From Bog-950 sp044225825 (lineage in GTDB: Bacteria; Bacteroidota; Bacteroidia; Chitinophagales; LD1), in NCBI GenBank assembly GCA_044225825.1, contig JBGAIB010000004.1:248001-312000 (forward strand): a stretch of DNA of 64,000 nt, given 5' to 3'. A program made the position numbers and the translations under genes. Positions 22,163 through 29,765 of this stretch are shown here, in pieces. The first letter of the stretch is position 1. Each line of letters starts with the position of its first letter. The notes under the pieces are model-generated. The model searched no databases and was not told where the DNA came from. It worked only from the letters and a program-made list of their open reading frames with translations.

Positions 22163-23602
22163 ATGGGAAAACAACCATTCCAATTACCACAACTGCCTGC
22201 ACCGGCTGCTGAACTGTTAGAATCCATCCGGCAAAAAAGGGAAAAAGACATCGAATGGCGGCGCGGTCGTGCCTTTTGCCTCATCTATCACCCCGGCGAA
22301 GAGCGCGAGAAAACCATCAAGGCTATTTACGATCAGTATTATGCCGATAGTGCTTTGAACCCTACAGCAACACCCAGTCTTGTAGAAATTGAGAATGAAA
22401 TTGTAAGTATGAGTGCCGGGCTTTTGAACGGCGATGAACAGGTTTGTGGCAACGTAACCACCGGTGGTACCGAAAGCATTCTTCTTGCCGTTAAAACAGC
22501 GCGCGATTGGGCACGCAAAAACAAACCGCATATTACACGTGCACATGTGGTGTTACCTGAATCGGCGCACCCTGCTTTTGTAAAGGCATTCCATTTTCTG
22601 GATGTGGATTATACCATGGTAAAAACCGGGGCTGATTACCGCGCTGATATGGCTGCCGTGGGAAACGCTATTGCCTCTAATACCATTATGCTGGTTGGCT
22701 CCGCACCTTCTTATCCCTATGGAGTAATGGATCCTATCGAAGCCATTGCAGCCCTTGCCCAACGTAAAAATCTGCTTTGCCATGTAGATGCCTGCGTGGG
22801 AGGATTCTTCCTGCCTTTTATCAAGGAACTAGGTTATCCGATTCCTCCTTTTGATTTTTCAGTACCTGGTGTAACTTCTATGTCGGCCGATTTACATAAA
22901 TATGGCTATGCCCCAAAAGGTGCATCAGTGGTGCTCTATCGCAATCATGCACTGCGCCGTTTTCAATTTTCATTATATACCAAATGGAATGGAGGGGTTT
23001 ATGGCTCGCCTACCATTACCGGTACCCGTTCAGGAGGCAGTATTGCCGGTGCCTGGGCCGCCCTTCGTGGTATTGGCTGCAGTGGTTATCTCGAAATGGC
23101 CAAAGCTACTATGGAAACAACCGGAAAAATCAAACAGGCCATACTTGCTATCGGCGAATTGGAACTGATGGGGCAGCCGGATATGTGCATCCTTGCTTTT
23201 AAATCGGCTAAACTGGATGTGTTTATGCTGGCAGATGAGTTGAATAAAAAAGGCTGGCATTTCGAACGGCAACAACTGCCAGCCAGTTTGCATTTTACCG
23301 TCAACTACATTCATCGTACGGTAGTGGATGAATTTATAGCCGATCTGCAACAGGCGGTAAATACAGTTCGCGATAAGCGGCTGGCACATATTGGCAACAA
23401 GTTGCAAACCTCACTGGTAAAAGGCCTCAGCAGTATCTTGCCCGAAGGCACCATTTCTAAGTTACAGAAAAGTGATTCAGCCGGCCTGGAAAACGAAAAT
23501 AAAGCGGCCATGTACGGAATGATGGGAGCGCTGAGCGGCACCGCAGACCTTGAAAATATGGTGCTCGATTTTTTGGATGACATCTATACGCCTAAAGTAT
23601 AA
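22163..23602 (+). CDS. PLP-dependent lyase of the sphingosine-1-phosphate lyase / group II decarboxylase family
   Basis: 479 aa from the ATG at 22163; a GTG 9 nt upstream is also possible. The motif set is close to eukaryotic S1P lyase: GNVTTGGTESILLAVKTARD (PLP phosphate), CHVDACVGGFFLPF, SADLHKYGYAPKGASVV containing the PLP lysine, and GGVYGSPTITGTRSGGSIAG. S1P lyase splits long-chain-base phosphates into phosphoethanolamine and a fatty aldehyde. Group II amino-acid decarboxylases share the fold, but VDACVGGF and HKYGYAPKG favour the lyase branch. Unlike the eukaryotic enzyme it has no N-terminal membrane anchor. Bacteroidota make sphingolipids, so a catabolic role is credible but unproven. 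It is 6 nt from the LysE gene. Confidence 0.8.
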   Translation: MGKQPFQLPQLPAPAAELLESIRQKREKDIEWRRGRAFCLIYHPGEEREKTIKAIYDQYYADSALNPTATPSLVEIENEIVSMSAGLLNGDEQVCGNVTTGGTESILLAVKTARDWARKNKPHITRAHVVLPESAHPAFVKAFHFLDVDYTMVKTGADYRADMAAVGNAIASNTIMLVGSAPSYPYGVMDPIEAIAALAQRKNLLCHVDACVGGFFLPFIKELGYPIPPFDFSVPGVTSMSADLHKYGYAPKGASVVLYRNHALRRFQFSLYTKWNGGVYGSPTITGTRSGGSIAGAWAALRGIGCSGYLEMAKATMETTGKIKQAILAIGELELMGQPDMCILAFKSAKLDVFMLADELNKKGWHFERQQLPASLHFTVNYIHRTVVDEFIADLQQAVNTVRDKRLAHIGNKLQTSLVKGLSSILPEGTISKLQKSDSAGLENENKAAMYGMMGALSGTADLENMVLDFLDDIYTPKV

Positions 23603-23608
23603 GCCATC

Positions 23609-24214
23609 ATGTTAGAAGCAGTATGGCAGGGTCTGCTTACAGGCCTGGTGTTGGCTACCTTTATCGGACCCATTTTTTTTGCGGTGGTGGACCTTGGTTT
23701 AAAAGGACACACCAAAGGTGCTGCGTATATTGCTTTCGGCACCTTTATTAGCGACATTTTATGGGTATTACTTATTTATAGTTTGTCTCGGTTTATCGAT
23801 AAGGATTCCACGCTGCTTAAAGCCATGTATATCGGTGGCGGACTGGTGCTTGTTTTCCTGGGCTTGCAAAACTTGCTGAAAACAAAAGCCACAGAAGTGC
23901 ATCAACAATTAAATCAGAAAGACCTGTGGGGATTGTGGCTAAAAGGTTTTCTCATTAATTCAACCAACCCCAACGTGGGCTTCTTTTGGTTTGGCGCAGT
24001 TATGGTAGCTGTAAACAAATACCAGCAGAAAAGCAGCCTCGTATTGGTGCATTTTTTTTCTGCACTTGTCGTAGTGTTTAGCACCGACTTCCTGAAGGGC
24101 TATGCCGCCTCGTTATTACGACCATATATCAAAGGTAATGTATTGCTTTATTTGGGTCGCTTGTCGGGTTTAATTCTTATCTATTTCGGCGCTAAGCTCA
24201 TCTTCTTCCACTAA
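23609..24214 (+). CDS. LysE/RhtB-family exporter
   Basis: 201 aa with about six hydrophobic segments. The family signature is at the N-terminus (GLVLATFIGPIFFAVVDLGL, then KGHTKGAAYIAFGTFISDIL), followed by WLKGFLINSTNPNVGFFWFG, the conserved NP-containing third helix of LysE proteins. The family exports amino acids and other small cationic or zwitterionic metabolites by proton antiport. The substrate is unknown. It is 6 nt from the SPL-like gene, so it is very likely co-transcribed and may export that enzyme's product or a related amine. Confidence 0.88.
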   Translation: MLEAVWQGLLTGLVLATFIGPIFFAVVDLGLKGHTKGAAYIAFGTFISDILWVLLIYSLSRFIDKDSTLLKAMYIGGGLVLVFLGLQNLLKTKATEVHQQLNQKDLWGLWLKGFLINSTNPNVGFFWFGAVMVAVNKYQQKSSLVLVHFFSALVVVFSTDFLKGYAASLLRPYIKGNVLLYLGRLSGLILIYFGAKLIFFH

Positions 24215-24240
24215 TCCATTTTGATACCGGCAAGGCCGTA

Positions 24241-24273
24241 AAATAAAAGCGCCCGCCCAAAGGGCAGGCGCTT
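24241..24273 (-). terminator. Rho-independent terminator (minus strand)
   Basis: Stem AAGCGCC/GGCGCTT (24247-24253 with 24267-24273) continuing as GCCC/GGGC (24255-24258 with 24262-24265), one mismatch between. Read on the minus strand it is followed by TTTTATTT. It ends the TonB-receptor gene. Confidence 0.85.
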
Positions 24274-24292
24274 AAAAATCTTCAGCCTGTTA

Positions 24293-27200
24293 TTAAAAGG
24301 TAACCTGTGCGCGTGCAAAAAACTGCGTGCCCATTACAGGTGTTCCCGGGAAACTCCTCCAGTGGTAATTGGTTACGTTGTTCACGTTTATAGATAACAA
24401 TAGGTTTTTGTAGAACGTAGGTGCCCAGCTAACACGGGCATCGAGCAAATAACCGGGTTTTACATCGCCCGCATAAATGCTGGAATTGGCATAGTAACCC
24501 ATCTGGTAACGGAAGGTTAAACCGTAGCTAAAGCCGATTTTTTTGAGGGTATGATCAAAGGTGGCTGATGCCTTTAGCTTAGGTGCATTCAGCGAAATCT
24601 TTTCGCCGGTGGTAAGCTTCAGCTGATCCTTGTTTACCCACGATAATCCACCGCCCGCAGATATGCTGTGGCTAGGGTCGTCGTAGATGTTATACTGGAA
24701 ACCCAGGTCCAAACCAAACACATCTAAACGGCCTACGTTTTTGTAAGTCAACAAAAAGTCGCTTCCTACTAACGAGCTATCGTCAGGGGTAATCGTTCCT
24801 ATCGGTAATTGGTTCATTAATACCACTAATTCATCCCACACCGTAGTGCTGTCCGGTGCAACAATCGAAGGGTTGGTTAATCCGGGGTTATTGTTCAGCG
24901 AAGGCTTCAGGAAGTTATCCAGCAGCCCGCCGTTAGCTTTCAGGTTGTCGTATAATTTTCCGCCAACTGCTTTGTCCCCCAGGTAACTCTGCCAGTCAAA
25001 CATAACCGCACCCGATGCAGGGCTTAATGCGCTTACATAGTTGGTTACACGGGTCCAGTAACCATCTACCTGCACCGACAGTTTGTTAAAGAATAAACCT
25101 TTGTAACCCAGTTCCAGCGTTTGGGTAAACGAGTTGTTGATTTTAGCCAGGTTCTTAAAGTTTGCTACGTTCTGCAGACTGGAAGGCAAATCCTTGGTGG
25201 TAGCGTAGTTCGCAAAATCGATCGAAATCATCTTAGCGCTGTCGATTGTACCACCGGGGGTATTAATACCGTTAAAGGCCGCGTTAAACACGCTCTCAAT
25301 CTGGTTAGGATCTACACCTGGTTGCTTCTTCAAGCCTGTCTTAATAAACTCGAACATATCGTTAAACAGGGCCAGGTTATTCGCAGCACCCGCATTGTTA
25401 TAGCTATACCAGGTGCCTTGTGGTTGGTCGTAAGGGGCCGATTTAAACTGGATGTTGCCATTTTCGGCATAGCTGTAATTCCAGCCGTAAGGGTTGCCTA
25501 TACCGCGCACGTTAATACCGTTAGGTATGTACCCGTTCGAAAGATCGAGGAACTGGTTCAGGGTATTTGGTGAATCGAATGCGCGGTTGTAGGTGATTCG
25601 TATGTTGTGGCCAACTGCCGGTTTAAACACCACTGCGGCACGCGGACTTAAAGCCACATTCTGGATAATACTGTTGTAATCAACCCGGAAGGCGGCTACC
25701 AGTTTCAACCACTTCAAAGGCTCGTAATCAGCCTGCAGGTATCCACCGGCCTGGTTTACATTATCGCGGTTTTCAAAACGGCCGTTGATAGTGCCACGGG
25801 TATCCGGGCGCGTCATCAGCAGGTCAACACCATAAATAAAGCCCAGCTTCTCAATCGGGTTCCACGAATGCTGTATTTGCACCACGTGTAATTTCGATTT
25901 ATCAATCAGCTTCTGCACGTTGTAGGCAGTAGGAGGAGAGGTAGATGCATAATCGTTACGCGCCGAAGCACTTAACTGAGGAATCAGATAAGTATTACCC
26001 GCATCGCTGCTATTGATAAAGTACTGCACAAACAGGTTTTTCCAGCGGAAACGGGCTTGTAAATACCAATAGATCCACGAGCCTTTATCGCCACCCGCCT
26101 GTGCAGCACCTAAACCGGTTAGCTCTACGTTGCGGGCAGCCGCTAAACCTCCGTTGATGGTAATGGTAATGTCATCTATTGGTTTAATATCAATACGACC
26201 ATCGGCGGTGTACTTGCGGATAAAGAAGTCCTTTTTAAAACGTTTAATGTCCAGGTTAACAAGCGTATCGGTTATGTTACCATTGTTATCGCGCACATAG
26301 GTATAGCCCAGTGTGTCCGGGCGGAATATCTGGCCGTTCAGCACGCTGCCAAAAACAAGGCTGTCGCCGTTGTAAGGTTCACGCGGGTCAATGTTCGGAA
26401 AATCCTTGCCCTGCATGTACGAGCCTGATATTTTATAACCAAACTTGCCGTTGAATAATTTACCGGAATGGCGAAACTCAGGATTAATTAAATCGCCCGA
26501 TAAACGTTTGCCTCCATTAAAGGCTTTCTGATCATTATCCAGCACCGTAAAACCGCTGGTCATAGCCACGGTAGTTACAAATTTTTTATCCTGGTCCAGC
26601 GGGTTCTTGGTGATCATATGAATTACACCGCTGCTGGCATTGGGTCCGTATAAGGCCGAGGCAGGTCCACGCACTACTTCAATACGTTCTAAGTCAAGAT
26701 TGCTGGTTGGTGTAAGCTGGTAAGCATTTACACGCAACGATGGAACCGAACCGATACGGTTATCGATAACGTTTAATACCGAGCCCGAAAAGATGTTATT
26801 GAAGCCACGTACCACAACGTTGCTCGAAACCAAACCGGTGCGCATAATATCTACACCCGGTGTGGTCTTTAATTGTTCCACTGGTGTGGTAACAATATTG
26901 CGTTGTATTTTATCGGAACCCAGCACCGAAATAGAGGCTGGCGCATCCAGTATTTTTTCATTCTTTTTACTGGCCGAAATAACCACCTGGTTCAAACCAA
27001 TCCCGGCTACTTCCATATCCACGTTAATCACCTGGTTGCCCTGGCTTCCATCGATGGCTATTTCTTTGTTATCGTAGCCAACGAAACTTATCACCAGCGT
27101 CTTCGATTCGCGGGGCACCTCCAGCGTGTAATTACCTACGTCATCGGTAGTGGTACCGGTGTTGGTACCTTTTACCATTACGGTTGCTCCTGGCAGTCCT

Positions 27201-27307
27201 TGTTTTTTTTCATCCTGCACATTGCCGCTAAGGCGAATTAAATCCTGCGCAAAAAGCGCCACACTGAAAAACAAAAAGAAAGAACTTAGTAAAAGTTTTT
27301 GCTTCAT
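24293..27307 (-). CDS. TonB-dependent outer-membrane receptor with N-terminal regulatory-like domain
   Basis: 1004 aa. Signal peptide about 1-20 (MKQKLLLSSFFLFFSVALFA). Residues about 22-105 are a carboxypeptidase-regulatory-like domain (LSGNVQDEKKQGLPGATVMV and TTTDDVGNYTLEVP). The plug follows (VVISASKKNEKILDAPASIS, TTPGVDIMRTGLVSSNVVVR, RIEVVRGPASALYGPNASSG), then a 22-strand barrel ending VMGTQFFARAQVTF. It imports an unknown substrate, such as a siderophore, cobalamin or oligosaccharide. It is not a SusC-type protein: there is no adjacent SusD and the SusC Asn-Val-Asp-Gly pattern is absent. Single gene, 485 nt from rpoD. Confidence 0.9.
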   Translation of the reverse strand: MKQKLLLSSFFLFFSVALFAQDLIRLSGNVQDEKKQGLPGATVMVKGTNTGTTTDDVGNYTLEVPRESKTLVISFVGYDNKEIAIDGSQGNQVINVDMEVAGIGLNQVVISASKKNEKILDAPASISVLGSDKIQRNIVTTPVEQLKTTPGVDIMRTGLVSSNVVVRGFNNIFSGSVLNVIDNRIGSVPSLRVNAYQLTPTSNLDLERIEVVRGPASALYGPNASSGVIHMITKNPLDQDKKFVTTVAMTSGFTVLDNDQKAFNGGKRLSGDLINPEFRHSGKLFNGKFGYKISGSYMQGKDFPNIDPREPYNGDSLVFGSVLNGQIFRPDTLGYTYVRDNNGNITDTLVNLDIKRFKKDFFIRKYTADGRIDIKPIDDITITINGGLAAARNVELTGLGAAQAGGDKGSWIYWYLQARFRWKNLFVQYFINSSDAGNTYLIPQLSASARNDYASTSPPTAYNVQKLIDKSKLHVVQIQHSWNPIEKLGFIYGVDLLMTRPDTRGTINGRFENRDNVNQAGGYLQADYEPLKWLKLVAAFRVDYNSIIQNVALSPRAAVVFKPAVGHNIRITYNRAFDSPNTLNQFLDLSNGYIPNGINVRGIGNPYGWNYSYAENGNIQFKSAPYDQPQGTWYSYNNAGAANNLALFNDMFEFIKTGLKKQPGVDPNQIESVFNAAFNGINTPGGTIDSAKMISIDFANYATTKDLPSSLQNVANFKNLAKINNSFTQTLELGYKGLFFNKLSVQVDGYWTRVTNYVSALSPASGAVMFDWQSYLGDKAVGGKLYDNLKANGGLLDNFLKPSLNNNPGLTNPSIVAPDSTTVWDELVVLMNQLPIGTITPDDSSLVGSDFLLTYKNVGRLDVFGLDLGFQYNIYDDPSHSISAGGGLSWVNKDQLKLTTGEKISLNAPKLKASATFDHTLKKIGFSYGLTFRYQMGYYANSSIYAGDVKPGYLLDARVSWAPTFYKNLLLSINVNNVTNYHWRSFPGTPVMGTQFFARAQVTF

Positions 27308-27794
27308 AGCAAGGGGTTTAGGTGAACGGTTTTTAGGTAAGGGGGGTAAACCTTACAGGAACCAAAATATAAGAATTTTACGGTGCCCGAAAATATTCTC
27401 CCGCTGTTTATCAACAGTCATTCATTCGCCCTTAAGCTATGGGGATGTTTACTCAATACATTGAACCTCAGCTAACAGGCGCCTAAGCGGTGTGCATTAA
27501 ATTTTCGTTACCATTTTTAAACACCCTCAACATCCCTTTATAAAGTGATTTTAAGACCTACCAGACATAGCTTGTAGTTGACAAGTTGCACCAATGTATG
27601 TATATTGCTTTGCAGGCTTTTGTAACGCGTAGGTTAGATGTTGTAACGCTTTTTTGATTCATCTAAAATCTTTTTTTTAGTAACCGAAAATATCGGGCTC
27701 GCCTACGTTACCCCCCTTAACGCATACGTGCTTAGATATAAAAGGACTTCACAGCAAAATCCCTTTTTATCGAACCCAAAATCTACCCAATTTT
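27308..27794. promoter_or_regulatory. Divergent intergenic region between TonB receptor and rpoD
   Basis: 487 nt without a gene. It contains TTGACA (27578-27583), 17 nt, and TATATT (27601-27606), an E. coli-like sigma-70 pattern unusual for this phylum, overlapped by TTGCTTTG (27605-27612, one mismatch to TAnnTTTG). Either would leave an rpoD leader of about 180 nt. TAAGGGGGGTAA at 27338-27349 and its exact reverse complement TTACCCCCCTTA at 27708-27719 lie at opposite ends of the region. No RNA gene or riboswitch fold was recognised. Confidence 0.4.
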
Positions 27795-28661
27795 ATGCGT
27801 CAGCTCAAGATCTCGAAAAGCATCACGAACCGTGAGAGCGCTTCGCTTGAAAAGTATTTACAGGAAATCGGAAAAGTTGACTTAATCACAGCGGAAGAGG
27901 AAGTTTTCCTTGCCCGTAAAATTAAGCAGGGCTGCACCCACAGCCTCGAAAAACTTACCAAGGCAAATCTTCGTTTTGTGGTATCCGTTGCCAAGCAATA
28001 CCAAAACCAGGGCCTTACCTTACCCGATTTAATTAACGAAGGAAACCTGGGGCTCATTAAAGCAGCAGAGCGCTTTGACGAAACACGTGGCTTTAAATTT
28101 ATTTCGTATGCCGTGTGGTGGATCCGTCAATCCATTTTGCAGGCACTGGCCGAACAAAGCCGCATAGTGCGCCTGCCCTTAAACAAGGTAGGGTCGCTTA
28201 ATAAAATCAATCGGGCATTTGCGCAACTGGAACAGGAATATGAACGCGAACCTTCCCCGGAGGAATTATCGAATATCCTGAACATTGAGTTGGATGAAGT
28301 TAAAACCACCATAGGTGTGGCTGGCCGGCACATTAGCATGGATGCGCCATTCGTAAGTGGCGAAGAAAATTCATTACTGGATGTGCTGGTAAATCCCGAT
28401 GCTGAAATGGCCGATAAAAACGTCAGCTATTCGCAATCGCTGCATACCGAAATCGAACGTTCCCTGGCCACCCTTACCGACCGTCAGGCCGAGGTCGTAC
28501 GGATGTATTTTGGTATCGGCTTAGAAAGCCCTTACAGTTTGGAAGATATAGGCAACAAATTCGACCTTACGCGCGAACGTGTTCGGCAGATAAAAGATAA
28601 AGCGTTGCTGCGATTGAAAACTACTTCACGATGCCGCATGTTACGCGAGTATCTCGGATAA
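27795..28661 (+). CDS. rpoD: Primary RNA polymerase sigma factor RpoD/SigA (short Bacteroidota form)
   Basis: 288 aa, the usual length in this phylum, which lacks most of region 1.1. It starts MRQLKISKSITNRESASLEK, then region 1.2 (YLQEIGKVDLITAEEE), region 2 (LRFVVSVAKQYQNQGLTLPD, DETRGFKFISYAVWWIRQSI with the DNA-melting aromatics), region 3 (PLNKVGSLNKINRAFAQLEQ) and region 4 (LEDIGNKFDLTRERVRQIKD, the -35-reading helix-turn-helix). It directs RNA polymerase to housekeeping promoters. Region 4 is followed by a slightly unusual tail (TTSRCRMLREYLG). A strong terminator follows. Confidence 0.95.
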   Translation: MRQLKISKSITNRESASLEKYLQEIGKVDLITAEEEVFLARKIKQGCTHSLEKLTKANLRFVVSVAKQYQNQGLTLPDLINEGNLGLIKAAERFDETRGFKFISYAVWWIRQSILQALAEQSRIVRLPLNKVGSLNKINRAFAQLEQEYEREPSPEELSNILNIELDEVKTTIGVAGRHISMDAPFVSGEENSLLDVLVNPDAEMADKNVSYSQSLHTEIERSLATLTDRQAEVVRMYFGIGLESPYSLEDIGNKFDLTRERVRQIKDKALLRLKTTSRCRMLREYLG

Positions 28662-28682
28662 AATACAACCAATTACCCTCTG

Positions 28683-28713
28683 AGCCGGACAAACCAAATT
28701 GTCCGGCTTTTTA
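28683..28713 (+). terminator. Rho-independent terminator
   Basis: A 10-bp stem AGCCGGACAA/TTGTCCGGCT (28683-28692 with 28699-28708) and a T run. It ends rpoD. Confidence 0.9.
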
Positions 28714-28745
28714 TTTGCTGGTACGCATACAAGCTGCACGCACAA

Positions 28746-29318
28746 TTATTGTAAACTACGGGTAATTAAACCCTCCATTAAAGCCGGCAAATCGCGGGGT
28801 TTGAATTTGCGCCAAAGCAGATCTTCAAAATTTGGCCCCATATGCATGTAATAGTGCAGGCGCACGCTTTGCATTTCCTTCAGTACGTGTTCGCGAAAGT
28901 TTAAAGCAATAATCCAACCACCATCATCTTTTATATCGTCATACCATTCCTCATAATACAGTTCATCGGAGGCATGAAAATTTAATACATTTTCCCCTAT
29001 CAGCACAAACCGGCGAATGCCTTCGGCAATAAGCGGGTCAACTACGCTGCGCTTTAATTCCATTACATCGTTATGCACCGCATCGTTCCATTCGCCAATA
29101 AATTCAAGCACTGCAAATTCCTGCTCATAATCGGCATACAACAGTTTGGCATACAAGGTGCTGGAGCCTATATCATCCCATTGCGGGTGGATGTAGTAAT
29201 TGTAGATTTTATGGATAAAATGCAGTTCGCTGTATTGCCGTCCGTAAAACGGCGAGTGCTTGTCGCTGCTGGCAATATAGTAATCGCGCCAACCGTAATA
29301 TGGTTCTATTTCGTGCAT
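28746..29318 (-). CDS. Hypothetical protein of Bacteroidota type, 190 aa
   Basis: A soluble, acidic, aromatic-rich protein: MHEIEPYYGWRDYYIASSDK, NYYIHPQWDDIGSSTLYAKL, YEEWYDDIKDDGGWIIALNF. It has no signal peptide, membrane segment or recognised catalytic motif. I recall similar uncharacterised proteins in related genomes but no family name or function. It is a single gene on the minus strand, between rpoD and a small Cys-rich lipoprotein. Confidence 0.7.
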   Translation of the reverse strand: MHEIEPYYGWRDYYIASSDKHSPFYGRQYSELHFIHKIYNYYIHPQWDDIGSSTLYAKLLYADYEQEFAVLEFIGEWNDAVHNDVMELKRSVVDPLIAEGIRRFVLIGENVLNFHASDELYYEEWYDDIKDDGGWIIALNFREHVLKEMQSVRLHYYMHMGPNFEDLLWRKFKPRDLPALMEGLITRSLQ

Positions 29319-29385
29319 ACAAGCGGCAATGCTACAGGCATTTTTTAAAACACAGGGTAAATTAATTCTTTTATTTTGGCACTGT

Positions 29386-29703
29386 ATGAAAAACGTCCTG
29401 GTTGCTCTTTTTGTTGTAAGCTTTGCCCTTCTTTTTTCGGGCTGCGAGAAATGCTATACCTGCCACAATTATTGTAAGGTTTGCCGCGAAACACACACCG
29501 ACACCACCTTAACCATTATTGTGCAGAGCGACGTATTCACCGAACAGTATTTTACTGAATATCTCGATTCATTAAATTCCCTGGGATGGACCTGCGGCGA
29601 TACCACCAGCACCAAACAACAGGAGTTTTGCGGTACTAAATCGCAGAACGATCAGAAGCTGATAACCCGTAAAGACGCCGGCTGGATTTGTGCTCCGGAA
29701 TAG
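29386..29703 (+). CDS. Small Cys-rich lipoprotein
   Basis: 105 aa from the ATG at 29386 (MKNVLVALFVVSFALLFSGC), chosen because it places a lipobox LFSGC at the end of a hydrophobic stretch; a longer frame would bury it. After the lipid Cys come four more in quick succession (EKCYTCHNYCKVC). Three later Cys (SLGWTCGD, QEFCGT, GWICAPE) could pair or bind a metal. No family recognised. The gene is divergent from the hypothetical gene at 28746 and convergent with the large T9SS gene. Confidence 0.7.
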   Translation: MKNVLVALFVVSFALLFSGCEKCYTCHNYCKVCRETHTDTTLTIIVQSDVFTEQYFTEYLDSLNSLGWTCGDTTSTKQQEFCGTKSQNDQKLITRKDAGWICAPE

Positions 29704-29705
29704 GC

Positions 29706-29744
29706 AAAAAAAACCGGTTAACAAAGCTTGTCTTCATTAACCGG
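29706..29744 (-). terminator. Rho-independent terminator (minus strand)
   Basis: An 8-bp stem CCGGTTAA/TTAACCGG (29714-29721 with 29737-29744). Read on the minus strand it is followed by eight T. It ends the 1363-aa T9SS gene. Confidence 0.85.
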
Positions 29745-29765
29745 GCAGATAGTTGTTGTTCAGTT

